DNA from: Pedobacter aquatilis
GTDB taxonomy: Bacteria; Bacteroidota; Bacteroidia; Sphingobacteriales; Sphingobacteriaceae
Reading direction: 5' to 3'
DNA length: 64,000 bases
Assembly (NCBI RefSeq): GCF_030409415.1
Contig: NZ_JAUFPW010000012.1
Span: 434,001 to 498,000, forward strand
A program made the translations under genes and the position numbers. Positions 35,233 to 43,337 of the stretch are shown piece after piece (the first letter of the stretch is position 1; each line of letters starts with the position of its first letter). The notes under the pieces were generated by a model. It searched no databases. It saw only the letters and a list, made by a program, of their open reading frames with translations, and was not told where the DNA came from.

Positions 35233-36129
35233 ATGAAGAAAAATATTTTGGTAGCAGGCGCTACTGGTCATCTGGGATCAATGATTTGTAAAGCTTTGAT
35301 TGGTCAGGGCGCTAACGTGGTTGCCCTGGTAAGAAAAGAAAGTGATGCAGGGAGAATAGAATCGCTTGCTCAGAATGGTGCCACGGTGATTAAAGTAGAT
35401 TTTAATAAGAATTCTGAAATCGCAAAAGCCTGTGAGGGAATAGACTGCGCGGTTTCTGCACTCGCAGGACTTGCCGAGGTGATAATTGATACTCAAAAGG
35501 CATTTTTGGATGGCGCCATAGCCGCTGGAGTTAAAAGATTTATTCCCTCTGATTTTTGTACGGATTATCGGCCATTAATACCGGGAGAGAACAGAAACTT
35601 TGATCTTCGGAGAAATTTTAAAGATTGTATCGATGAAAAGGACATCCAGGTCACTTCCATTTTTAACGGCGCCTTTGCTGATATTCTAAAATACAACACT
35701 CCGATTTTAAACCTTAAAAATAGAACGATAGCTTATTGGGGTGATAAAGCGGAGTGGAGACTTGATTTCACAACAATGGAAAACACCGCAGCCTTTACTG
35801 CTGCTGTAGCCCTAAAGGATGAAAGTCCAAGAGATTTGCACATAGCCAGTTTTCAAATCAGTCCGAAAATGTTGAAAGATAGTGTTAAGGCGATAAGTGG
35901 ACAGGATTTTAACTTGCAAAAGCTGTCGGACTTGAATGAATTTTCAGGAAACATAAAAAAACAGCGGTCAGAAAATCCATCCGGTGAGCAGGAGTTATAT
36001 GCCAAATGGCAGCAAGCACAATACATGTACTCGATGTTCACTACGCAACATCCAAAGCTAGATAATCAAAATTATGGTGAGATAAAATGGACTTCTGAGC
36101 TTGAATATTTAAATTCGTTTCTATTCTAA
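35233..36129 (+). CDS. NmrA-family NAD(P)-binding reductase
   Basis: This 298-residue Rossmann protein begins ILVAGATGHLGSMICKAL, the GxTGxxG dinucleotide motif, and continues with VVALVRKE and ALAGLAEVI. GVKRFIPSDFCTDY is the typical second motif of isoflavone-reductase/NmrA-like proteins. It probably reduces or isomerises a small ketone or aldehyde, or acts as a redox sensor. It lies 8 bp downstream of the epoxide-hydrolase-like gene, so a shared small-molecule pathway is plausible. Confidence 0.85.
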   Translation: MKKNILVAGATGHLGSMICKALIGQGANVVALVRKESDAGRIESLAQNGATVIKVDFNKNSEIAKACEGIDCAVSALAGLAEVIIDTQKAFLDGAIAAGVKRFIPSDFCTDYRPLIPGENRNFDLRRNFKDCIDEKDIQVTSIFNGAFADILKYNTPILNLKNRTIAYWGDKAEWRLDFTTMENTAAFTAAVALKDESPRDLHIASFQISPKMLKDSVKAISGQDFNLQKLSDLNEFSGNIKKQRSENPSGEQELYAKWQQAQYMYSMFTTQHPKLDNQNYGEIKWTSELEYLNSFLF

Positions 36130-36175
36130 ATAATCTGGAACCAGATTTATTTATGATTTTATTGTTTTGGTTTCG

Positions 36176-36208
36176 AAAACACTTTCTTTAACGGCCGAAA
36201 GTGTTTTT
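36176..36208 (+). terminator. Rho-independent terminator after the NmrA gene
   Basis: A perfect 11-bp stem (AAAACACTTTC with GAAAGTGTTTT) with a 10-base loop is followed by T. A shorter stem AATCTG/CAGATT at 36132-36147 comes first and may assist. Together they end the Crp/Fnr-hydrolase-NmrA transcript. Confidence 0.65.
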
Positions 36209-36440
36209 CCAGTATTTAGAAAATAAGTAGAAACTTTTAATTTTATTTGGTTGCTGAAAGAATCAATGTATTGTTCCTGATAGCATTGATTTTGAATATC
36301 GTTAGGTATAATGCGAAATGGATTAGTTGCTAGATTGCTCCCTTTACGATAACGGTTAACCCGAGTAAGATGGATAATTTAGCTAGGTGGCAATCCAAAC
36401 AATTTGTTAAATGCATGGTTTGTGTAATAAAACTTATATC

Positions 36441-36596
36441 ATGGGAAATATACTTTATTTAATTGCAGTTGTTTTGGTTGTAATCTGGCTAATTAGTTTT
36501 CTGGGAGGCTTTTATACCGGAGGAATTATTCATGCACTTTTGGTACTTGCAGTGATTGCAGTACTCTGGAGATTAATTGCCGGTCGCCGTGTTTAA
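36441..36596 (+). CDS. Lmo0937-family small membrane protein
   Basis: This 51-residue protein (start at the ATG at 36441, with the upstream ATG at 36411 giving a poor leader) has two hydrophobic helices: LIAVVLVVIWLISFLGG and HALLVLAVIAVLWRLIAGR. The GGFYTGGIIH loop and length match the Lmo0937-like family of small stress-associated membrane proteins. Function is not known. A bidirectional terminator follows at 36651. Confidence 0.75.
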   Translation: MGNILYLIAVVLVVIWLISFLGGFYTGGIIHALLVLAVIAVLWRLIAGRRV

Positions 36597-36650
36597 AAGC
36601 TTATGTCTTTAAGGGCTTGTGCTGGTAATTAAAAAAATTAATTAATCGAA

Positions 36651-36674
36651 AAAAAGGCGATGCATCGCCTTTTT
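36651..36674. terminator. Perfect palindromic bidirectional terminator
   Basis: A 24-base perfect palindrome with a GGCGA/TCGCC stem flanked by A5 on one side and T5 on the other. Either strand gives a GC-rich hairpin followed by T residues, so it can end the Lmo0937-like gene on the plus strand and the peptide remnant on the minus strand. Confidence 0.8.
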
Positions 36675-36693
36675 AAATCATAAACTACTTAAC

Positions 36694-36919
36694 TTACGAT
36701 CTAAGGCTATCAAAGGTGCCAGCTAAGCTGCCACTAATGTTATTACTTAATCAGAGCGAGGCACTGCCAGACTCATTTCCATGGAGCCTAGTATTGGAGA
36801 ATGATAAAAGATTGCCATTATTCAGCGCACCGTTCAAACCACCAGAACTTGCGGAAGTGTTGCTGCTTAAGATACCACAACCTTTACATTTCGTTTAAAT
36901 TCAATTCTTGCATTTTCAT
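36694..36919 (-). pseudogene. Decayed small peptide with bacteriocin-like leader
   Basis: On the minus strand ATG (36917-36919) opens MKMQELNLNEM, then stop. One base to the side the frame runs on as KGCGILSSNTSASSGGLN, then GALNNGNLLSFSNTR and NESGSASL, an in-frame TGA, then LSNNISGSLAGTFDSLRS and stop. The leader ELNLNEM resembles leaders of Bacteroidota double-glycine bacteriocin-like peptides, and the Gly/Ser/Asn-rich remainder fits a mature peptide. One frameshift and one stop would have to be repaired, giving about 75 residues. A palindromic terminator follows 20 bp downstream. No transport gene is nearby. Confidence 0.5.
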
Positions 36920-37023
36920 AATATTCAAGTTTTGTTTTGCCTATTCTGTTATAGATTTCCAGCTCATTCTGTTTCCGGGGTTTCCAGTCGTTTAGATAAT
37001 CAACGTGGCGTTTACTGCAAATA

Positions 37024-37473
37024 TTAATCGCGTTCACAATGCTGGCGAAGTTGCTTAGGGCCCTGCGGGAAGATGAATGCTGTTTTCTGTTTTTTCCAGC
37101 CCAGGCTCTGATAAAACTTGTCTGCCCCTGGCGCAGCACTAAGGGTTACAAAATGATATCCTGCTAATTGAGCATTGAGCTCGTTCACCAACCTTTTTCC
37201 GATGCCTCGACCTTGGTAAGCTGGGCAGACCACAATGTCTGCAAGCAATGCATAATACCTTCCATCAGAAATGGTTCTTCCAAATCCTATGAGGATTTCA
37301 TCTTCATACACAAATAAGGTATTGCTGCTTAAACTAAACGCTTCACGTATTTCATGTGGTAGCCTAATTCTCCAATTGATTTGCTCGAATAGGATGACCA
37401 CCCTTTGCCAATCAATTCCACTTAAATCAGGATTAAGGCTGAAGCGATACGGTAAATCATTATTAACATTCAT
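37024..37473 (-). CDS. GNAT family N-acetyltransferase
   Basis: This 149-residue protein has the acetyl-CoA binding motif VCPAYQGRGIGKRLVNEL and the C-terminal APGADKFYQSLGWKKQ, both standard for GNAT enzymes. VYEDEILIGFGRTISDG is the beta-hairpin before them. Substrate unknown. It is transcribed toward the peptide remnant and has no operon partner. Confidence 0.85.
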   Translation of the reverse strand: MNVNNDLPYRFSLNPDLSGIDWQRVVILFEQINWRIRLPHEIREAFSLSSNTLFVYEDEILIGFGRTISDGRYYALLADIVVCPAYQGRGIGKRLVNELNAQLAGYHFVTLSAAPGADKFYQSLGWKKQKTAFIFPQGPKQLRQHCERD

Positions 37474-37833
37474 ATTTAATTTGTTTAACTGTTTTAGCTA
37501 ATTGATATGGTGCCTCGAGATAAGCTACTCGACCGCTCGTGGGTATTTTGCACTCACAAATACAAATCCCATCTCACAAAGTTTTAAAAAAAGGTTTGAG
37601 AAAGATTTTAGAGGATAAATACCCAAAGCTTAGGTATAAATCGCTTTGTCTATCCTGAGGGCACTTAAGAGAAAATGCTATCATCGCCGGAAAGCACAGC
37701 TTCGCCCAACAGGCCGTTGCAAATTAGAAAAAGAAATCAAAACTATTGCCAATTCTCAGAGTTCTCTATAGGTTGCAGGCAATCATGATAATAGGCCAGC
37801 TTTACGAATTAATTAACTTTAGCATATTTTCAA
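37474..37833. other. 360-bp intergenic region upstream of the glycosyltransferase cluster
   Basis: It lies between divergent genes, so it must hold the promoter of the plus-strand GT2 pair and that of the GNAT gene. A weak TAACTTTA element at 37813-37820 precedes the GT2 start by about 13 bp. I see no coding potential. Confidence 0.35.
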
Positions 37834-39006
37834 ATGTCTTTAACTCCAGAAACGAGTTATCTTTTTACTCAGGATATTCATTCAGCACTTAAGGCCAGTG
37901 TTATTGTTCCTGTAAGGAATGAATCTGAGGCCATTTACCGAACCTTGCTTGCACTGTATAACCAGTTTAATGATGAAGGCTGCCGGATGAATCAAAATTC
38001 CTATGAGGTGCTCGTACTTATCAATAATTGCACAGATAATACCCTGCTGGTCTGCGAATCCTTTAAGCAAAACCATCCTGAATTCAACTTATTTATCGAG
38101 TGTATCGACTTTCCCACCGAGCAAGCTCATGTGGGTTCAGCCAGAAGATTGCTTATGGATGCCGCCTGCAGGCGGCTGATGGCTGTAAGAGGAGAGAAGG
38201 GGATTATTATTTCTACCGATGGGGATAGTGAAGTAGACTCACTTTGGCTTTATCATACTTTACGCGAAGTTGAAAGCGGAGCGGACGTTGTGGGCGGCAG
38301 GATCCTTTCCTTTGATGTTCCACAAGGGGCGAGGCTCCATCATCTCAGAAACGTTGCCTACCGATACCTCAAAGCACGTCTTGAATCGGAAATTGACCCC
38401 TGTACAGAAAATCCATGGCCTCGTCACTTCCAATGTTACGGGCCAAGTCTGGCGGTTACCTGCAGAATGTATGAAATTGCTGGAAGAATTCCTGCTATTC
38501 CTTATCTGGAAGATGAAGAATTTCGTAAGGCTTTGAAACGGGTTGACGCTAAAATACGTAATTCGCCTAATGTAAAGGTGCAGACTTCTTCCCGTTTGGA
38601 TGGAAGAGTAGCTTTCGGCTTTTCAGTGCAGTTACAACGCTGGGGAGAAATGGATAAATGGGATGAGGAGCAGGTGGAATCCTTAATGACATTAATTTAC
38701 AAATACCAGCTCAAACACCGTTTAAGAGCCTGTTGGCAAAGACAACCCAAAGTTTTGCCTGGGATAATATTTACTCAATCTAATCTGGATGAGCAGGTAT
38801 TGAGCAATCTCTGGGAAAAACACACTTATTTTGAATCTTTTTGGGAATCCCTTGAAGCTTGGCTAGATGAGGGTGGAGGTGAACTTATTAATATGCAGCC
38901 CATATCTGAGGCCATATTTTCGTTAAGAAATTACTTCTGTGATCGCCAAAAGTCCGTATTAAAGGCAGTTTCTGAGCCGTCAGTATCAAAAATTATTGCC
39001 GTTTGA
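37834..39006 (+). CDS. Family 2 glycosyltransferase
   Basis: This 390-residue protein has a GT2 core: SVIVPVRNESEAI, INNCTDNT at 63-70 and the metal region STDGDSEVD at 127-135. PYLEDEEFRKALKR is a good candidate for the catalytic-base loop. The C-terminal 130 residues are outside the GT2 domain and unassigned. It starts the plus-strand half of the cluster with the deacetylase/methyltransferase fusion and overlaps the next gene if the TTG at 38996 were used, though the ATG at 39008 leaves 1 bp between them. Confidence 0.85.
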   Translation: MSLTPETSYLFTQDIHSALKASVIVPVRNESEAIYRTLLALYNQFNDEGCRMNQNSYEVLVLINNCTDNTLLVCESFKQNHPEFNLFIECIDFPTEQAHVGSARRLLMDAACRRLMAVRGEKGIIISTDGDSEVDSLWLYHTLREVESGADVVGGRILSFDVPQGARLHHLRNVAYRYLKARLESEIDPCTENPWPRHFQCYGPSLAVTCRMYEIAGRIPAIPYLEDEEFRKALKRVDAKIRNSPNVKVQTSSRLDGRVAFGFSVQLQRWGEMDKWDEEQVESLMTLIYKYQLKHRLRACWQRQPKVLPGIIFTQSNLDEQVLSNLWEKHTYFESFWESLEAWLDEGGGELINMQPISEAIFSLRNYFCDRQKSVLKAVSEPSVSKIIAV

Positions 39007-39007
39007 T

Positions 39008-39826
39008 ATGACTAAAATATCTGTACTTACCCTGGTTAGCGGAAGAACGACAGCGCTGCTAAATCTTTTAAAGGGATTGAACATTAGTACCCTCGCGCCA
39101 GATGAGCTTATTGTAGTTTTCATGAACGAGCAGCCTAAGCCCCTTCCTGAAATGGCTTTTCCGGTGTTTTGTTTTGAAATAAATGCGGACGGACATCTCC
39201 CGCTGTCAGGTGCAAGAAATCTGGCCTGTTTAAAAGCTAGCGGAGATTTACTTATCTTCTTAGATGTGGACTGCATACCATCCAATGATCTCATTGCGAA
39301 TTATCGAGCTGCCTGTTCAGCGGATTGCCTTTTGAGTGGTAAAGTCAGGTATTTAAAAAATATGAATGGGCAGCCTTTGCCATCATTAAATGATTTAATT
39401 GCTTTTAGTAAAGTAGATCCCATCCGAAAGCACTTAAAAGAAATAAGCTATGAATTATTCTGGTCATTGAACTTTGCCTGTTTAAAAACAACCTATCAGA
39501 ACATCGGCGGATTTGATGAACTTTTCGAAGGCTATGGAGGGGAAGACACAGACTTCGCGTTCTCGGCAAAAGAAAAACAAATCCCTATAAAGCTAGTTGA
39601 GGCCCTTGCCTTCCACCAACATCACCAGAGCTACTCCCCACCCCTAAATCATCTTGATGATATCATTAGAAATGCGCAGTATTTTTTTAAAAAGTGGGGC
39701 AGCTGGCCAATGAGCGGCTGGCTGGAAAAATTCCAGCAGGCTGGTCTTATCTCTATAAAAGAAGGAAATATCAATAAACTTCGAAGTCCGTCCTTGGAGG
39801 AATTGAAAATGGCCAGAAAACCTTAA
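39008..39826 (+). CDS. Family 2 glycosyltransferase with galactosyltransferase-type C-terminal motif
   Basis: This 272-residue protein (ATG at 39008 chosen over the TTG at 38996, which would lie inside the previous gene) has ISVLTLVSGR, the DVD metal motif at 86-88 (IFLDVDCIP) and the second-site GGEDTD at 177-182 in FEGYGGEDTDFAF, the pattern of the galactosyltransferase C-terminal type. It ends in a 4-bp overlap with the convergent MurG-like gene. It probably adds the second sugar in this cluster's product. Confidence 0.85.
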   Translation: MTKISVLTLVSGRTTALLNLLKGLNISTLAPDELIVVFMNEQPKPLPEMAFPVFCFEINADGHLPLSGARNLACLKASGDLLIFLDVDCIPSNDLIANYRAACSADCLLSGKVRYLKNMNGQPLPSLNDLIAFSKVDPIRKHLKEISYELFWSLNFACLKTTYQNIGGFDELFEGYGGEDTDFAFSAKEKQIPIKLVEALAFHQHHQSYSPPLNHLDDIIRNAQYFFKKWGSWPMSGWLEKFQQAGLISIKEGNINKLRSPSLEELKMARKP

Positions 39827-40872
39827 GCAATACCTAGCTCCTGCGCAGTATCAGAAATCGCAGCAGCGAACTTTTCTACCGCGTCTTCTGTAATTACCTC
39901 ATCCCAGTCCACCGCTGTTTGGCATAAATTTGATAAAATCTGCGGCCAATTGACCTGGTAAATTTTTGAGGGATGAATGATTTCAACGCCACTGCGTAAT
40001 TCTATCGAAGCCGCTTTCTCTTCCTGTTCAAAAAAAGGCCTGGGTTCTGGAATACCAACGAAGTTTTTGTTCAGGCTTGCAACTTCCATGACCGTATTAT
40101 GTCCGGTATTGCCAATAACGATTGCGGCCTGGGAGAGTTCTTCGAAAGGATCGCTACAGTGTTGAAGGTAGCGAACATTTGAGCAATGTTCCCCTGAGGT
40201 AATCTGACCTAGGATATGAAAATCAAAACTTTTACACTGGCTTGCCAGGTAGCTAATAAATTCGGGGTTTATGGAACTGCCACCACTACCAATTAATATC
40301 ACTATTCTGTTTTTTACAACAGCAGCGTTGGATTTTCGGCCGTCAAATCTTGAAAATCCACCTGTGAAAATTGTTTTTTCAAAAATCCAGTCCTCTTTTC
40401 CGACGTGAAGCGACTTTGAAAAAGGTGCTATCAGTCTTTGAGCACTTTCATAACCCATCAAATGCGCATCATCCGTCCTTTGACCATGTTGTCTGACAAC
40501 GATGGTCGGTATGCCGCTTAACCGGGCAAGCAGGGTGACCTCAACAGATACATCCACCACTAAAATAATCGGGTAAAATTTTTTAAACGCTGCGGTCAAA
40601 ATGGCAACACGTTCGGTGATGCCTGAGATAAGCAAGGGCGCGTAGTGTAGCATGCTTAAAGCTCGCTGATCCACCAAGGATGGTTGAGTTTGAACGGCAA
40701 CATCCAATGGTAAATGCACCACCTCGACATTTGCAGGCAGGTTAGCCACTGCGTTAAGCCCACTGCCAAAGAGAATAACCTTATTATTCTTTAAGTGTTT
40801 TAAGATTTGCAGGGTCCTCATTAAATGACCCGAGCCGTGATGATGAATATAAAAAGCAATATTAACAGCCAT
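39823..40872 (-). CDS. MurG-like glycosyltransferase (GT-B)
   Basis: The start at 40872 is preferred over the ATG at 40896 because the latter overlaps the upstream gene; it leaves a 4-bp gap. The roughly 349-residue protein begins MAVNIAFYIHHHGSGHLMR, whose HGSGH loop resembles the GTGGH loop of MurG, and ends with GNTGHNTVMEVASLNKNFVG and PEPRPFFEQEEKA, the MurG-type UDP-sugar site. It could transfer GlcNAc to a lipid-linked acceptor. Its acceptor is not the MurG substrate if a separate MurG exists in the genome, which I cannot check. Confidence 0.8.
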   Translation of the reverse strand: MAVNIAFYIHHHGSGHLMRTLQILKHLKNNKVILFGSGLNAVANLPANVEVVHLPLDVAVQTQPSLVDQRALSMLHYAPLLISGITERVAILTAAFKKFYPIILVVDVSVEVTLLARLSGIPTIVVRQHGQRTDDAHLMGYESAQRLIAPFSKSLHVGKEDWIFEKTIFTGGFSRFDGRKSNAAVVKNRIVILIGSGGSSINPEFISYLASQCKSFDFHILGQITSGEHCSNVRYLQHCSDPFEELSQAAIVIGNTGHNTVMEVASLNKNFVGIPEPRPFFEQEEKAASIELRSGVEIIHPSKIYQVNWPQILSNLCQTAVDWDEVITEDAVEKFAAAISDTAQELGIA

Positions 40873-40876
40873 AAGA

Positions 40877-42220
40877 TTATCTTTTTTGGTAAACATCTAG
40901 TCGGTAATCTTGTGTTCTATCTGCCTTCAGGCTGATATAATTCAGCTGCTTAAAACAATCATGAACATCATCCCCGGTTAATGGGTAATCGACCACAAAA
41001 TGCGTCCAGTGTACAAGAACTAAAACCCCACCGCTAAGCAAAGCATCATCAATTTTTTCAATTGCTTTTAACAAATCTTTTTTTAGTAAATAATAGCCAA
41101 CTTCGCTTAAGATGATAAGGTCGTATTGGCCAGCCGGAAATTCTTGTGGTATTGCAGCCCTATAAAAGTCAACGTGCTTTTGATGCGCCATATTTCCCTT
41201 TGCTATCTTTAGAGCATTTTCGCTTAGGTCGATAGCGGTTAGATGTTTACATATTTTAGCAAGCTGCGCGGTAAAAACGCCAATTGAACAACCTATTTCA
41301 AGCGCCCGCTCATAAATCCTATCAGGTATAGAGGATAGTGTATGATCGTATTTGTCCTTTTCATAATTACTCGTGGTAAAGCTCCACGGATCATCACTGC
41401 TCAGATATAACGCGTCGAAATAATCCGCCGATAGTGACTGCTCAGGGTTAAGCTTTTGTCTTTCTAAAAAGAATTCATCCTCGATTGTAAAATTAGAAAT
41501 CATTTCCTCACTCAGTCTAAATCCCATAGGGTCATCATCAATGAGCGCTGTAGTTTGAGAAGCATGTGCGTATATGCAGGCTTTTTTTAATTCAAGATAC
41601 CTGCTGATGTTCACCAACTTCAGCTCTCCAGGATTTATTTTAGGAATATCTTCCGGGCTCGCATTCTGGTATAACCAAATGGGATATTCCCATATTCTTG
41701 GCCGATTGATCTTTGCTTTCTCAAGCGCCGCCATCAATAGCTGCCAGCTGGCTCTGTGGTCCCTGTGAGGATCGAGCTCATAGGGTACTAGGATCAAGTC
41801 AGGATTAAATGATAAAAGATCTGCTGTTAGTTTTTCTGCCAGCTCGCTAAAACCATTTTCACCCCTTGAGGGCATAGCAGAATCTTTAGCCCTATAACTC
41901 AAGAGATCAGCGTTATCGAATCCCAAAATATTCAGTGCATTTAAAAGCTCATCATGACGAACCTGTGTAAGGCGCGCTTGGGGAAATTTTACTGAATGAG
42001 TATGAGATTGACTTCCATCAGTTGTCAGGATAAACTTAAAAACTACGCCTTTAGCCTTTAGTATCGATACCAAGCCTGCACAGGCTAAAGATTCATCATC
42101 GGGATGAGGAATGATGAGCATACATTTATTCACCTGATTGAATACTTCATCAGTGGCTGGTATGGCCTGAGACCAAAATGCAGGTTTATTAAATCCCGAA
42201 TCGCTCAAATTCATCTTCAT
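40877..42220 (-). CDS. PIG-L deacetylase fused to a NodS-like methyltransferase
   Basis: This 447-residue bifunctional protein starts with a PIG-L domain: PHPDDE at residues 38-43 supplies the zinc ligands and general base, and DPHRDH at 150-155 supplies the histidine and aspartate pair. The C-terminal domain (about 265-447) contains DDPWSFTTSNYEKDKY (276-291) and ALEIGCSIG (306-314), the order seen in NodS-type methyltransferases. NodS N-methylates the free amine made when NodB removes an acetyl group, so one chain here could deacetylate an N-acetylated sugar and then methylate the amine. It overlaps the ACAD gene by 32 bp. Confidence 0.82.
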   Translation of the reverse strand: MKMNLSDSGFNKPAFWSQAIPATDEVFNQVNKCMLIIPHPDDESLACAGLVSILKAKGVVFKFILTTDGSQSHTHSVKFPQARLTQVRHDELLNALNILGFDNADLLSYRAKDSAMPSRGENGFSELAEKLTADLLSFNPDLILVPYELDPHRDHRASWQLLMAALEKAKINRPRIWEYPIWLYQNASPEDIPKINPGELKLVNISRYLELKKACIYAHASQTTALIDDDPMGFRLSEEMISNFTIEDEFFLERQKLNPEQSLSADYFDALYLSSDDPWSFTTSNYEKDKYDHTLSSIPDRIYERALEIGCSIGVFTAQLAKICKHLTAIDLSENALKIAKGNMAHQKHVDFYRAAIPQEFPAGQYDLIILSEVGYYLLKKDLLKAIEKIDDALLSGGVLVLVHWTHFVVDYPLTGDDVHDCFKQLNYISLKADRTQDYRLDVYQKR

Positions 42221-43337
42221 TATTTATAAAAAAATCACTAATGTTTAACCGCGTCAGATCAGGAGCTGGCTGGCGAAGATAAAATGTCAAATCACGGTGT
42301 AATCTTTCCAGGCTACCAGGCCGCATCAGTCCCCTTGCGCCGACACATTTATTACTATCCTGAATGATTAGCAGGCAAATTTCTTCCACCATAACCCTGG
42401 CCATATTAGCCAGTGTCACTAAGGCGGCCCCATGCTCGGATTGGCCGTGCAATTTGTCAAATTCTTCCCCAGCACGGCTTATCCATAGTCTTCCGGAGAT
42501 TAATTGAGTGCTTATCGATGATAACCGAAGGCGTTGTATGGGGTCTGCTGTTCTGGATAAGTTTTTTAAGAAGGAAAGGGTGTCGGCAGCAATCGCTTCT
42601 GCTCCTCCGAGTTGTACTGCAGCAAAGCGAATGGCGCCAGCGCTAAAATAAGGTTGTTTGAGGTAAATGCCTGGAGAGGAAAGCAAATCTTCGGCAGACA
42701 CCGGGTATGCTGAAAAGTCAACTTTGTAACTACAGGAGGCTTTCATTCCAAGTGGCTGCCAGCTATTTTTATCTATTTTATGCTGATTCAAATTCGCCAT
42801 CGGTAGCACCGCCATCTGCCAGCCATTTCGCTCTTGGGTATCAATGTTCCCCGTTACAATAGCCCTATTGACCACACCCGCGCCAGAACAAAAACTCTTT
42901 GAACCACGAAGCTCAAAACCCTGCCCGGTAGGGATGAAATGGATTCCGTCAGATTCCTGCGTATTCCAGACGGCAAATAAAAAGTTTTTTGTTCTAACCT
43001 CTTCAAACCAAATTCTTTTCTGATCCTGGTTTGCATAAAGGTGAATCAAATGAAGTGCATTGATATGGCCTTCAAATATTCTGCCTACAGAAAGGTTTGC
43101 CTTTCCAACATCCTTTAATATTTGTAATAGTGCTTTGGTATTGCCCAAATTAAAATCAAGCGGGGCGCCAGGCAACACAATGCTTAATAGACCGGCCTTA
43201 GCCAGTGTTTTAATGCTTTCTCTGATTTCTTCAGGGTGCGCTTCGCAAATCTCAGCTTGCTTAGCAATTTCATTGAGCGCCTGTTGATGTAGTTCATCTT
43301 GGTTAAATTTAGAGGATGGTTTATAAATTTCTTTCAT
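42189..43337 (-). CDS. Acyl-CoA dehydrogenase-like protein
   Basis: This 382-residue protein has the acyl-CoA dehydrogenase layout: an N-terminal helical part (QALNEIAKQAEICEAH), a middle beta-domain with FELRGSKSFCSGAG and IVTGNIDTQERNGWQMAV, WQPLGMKASCS, and a helical C-terminal domain. It would bind FAD. In a glycosyltransferase cluster it may introduce a double bond in a lipid acceptor or act on an acyl carrier substrate, or be a FAD-dependent monooxygenase of the same fold. It overlaps the deacetylase fusion by 32 bp and the GT4 by 1 bp. Confidence 0.8.
   Translation of the reverse strand: MKEIYKPSSKFNQDELHQQALNEIAKQAEICEAHPEEIRESIKTLAKAGLLSIVLPGAPLDFNLGNTKALLQILKDVGKANLSVGRIFEGHINALHLIHLYANQDQKRIWFEEVRTKNFLFAVWNTQESDGIHFIPTGQGFELRGSKSFCSGAGVVNRAIVTGNIDTQERNGWQMAVLPMANLNQHKIDKNSWQPLGMKASCSYKVDFSAYPVSAEDLLSSPGIYLKQPYFSAGAIRFAAVQLGGAEAIAADTLSFLKNLSRTADPIQRLRLSSISTQLISGRLWISRAGEEFDKLHGQSEHGAALVTLANMARVMVEEICLLIIQDSNKCVGARGLMRPGSLERLHRDLTFYLRQPAPDLTRLNISDFFINNEDEFERFGI

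Noticed and set aside
36716..36995. Two plus-strand frames of 60-64 codons over the peptide remnant
   Set aside because: They are antisense to the leader-type peptide frame and have no recognised features.
36867..37139. 90-codon minus-strand frame between the GNAT gene and the peptide remnant
   Set aside because: Its first half is the GNAT gene read in another frame and its end is spacer plus the leader region of the peptide remnant.
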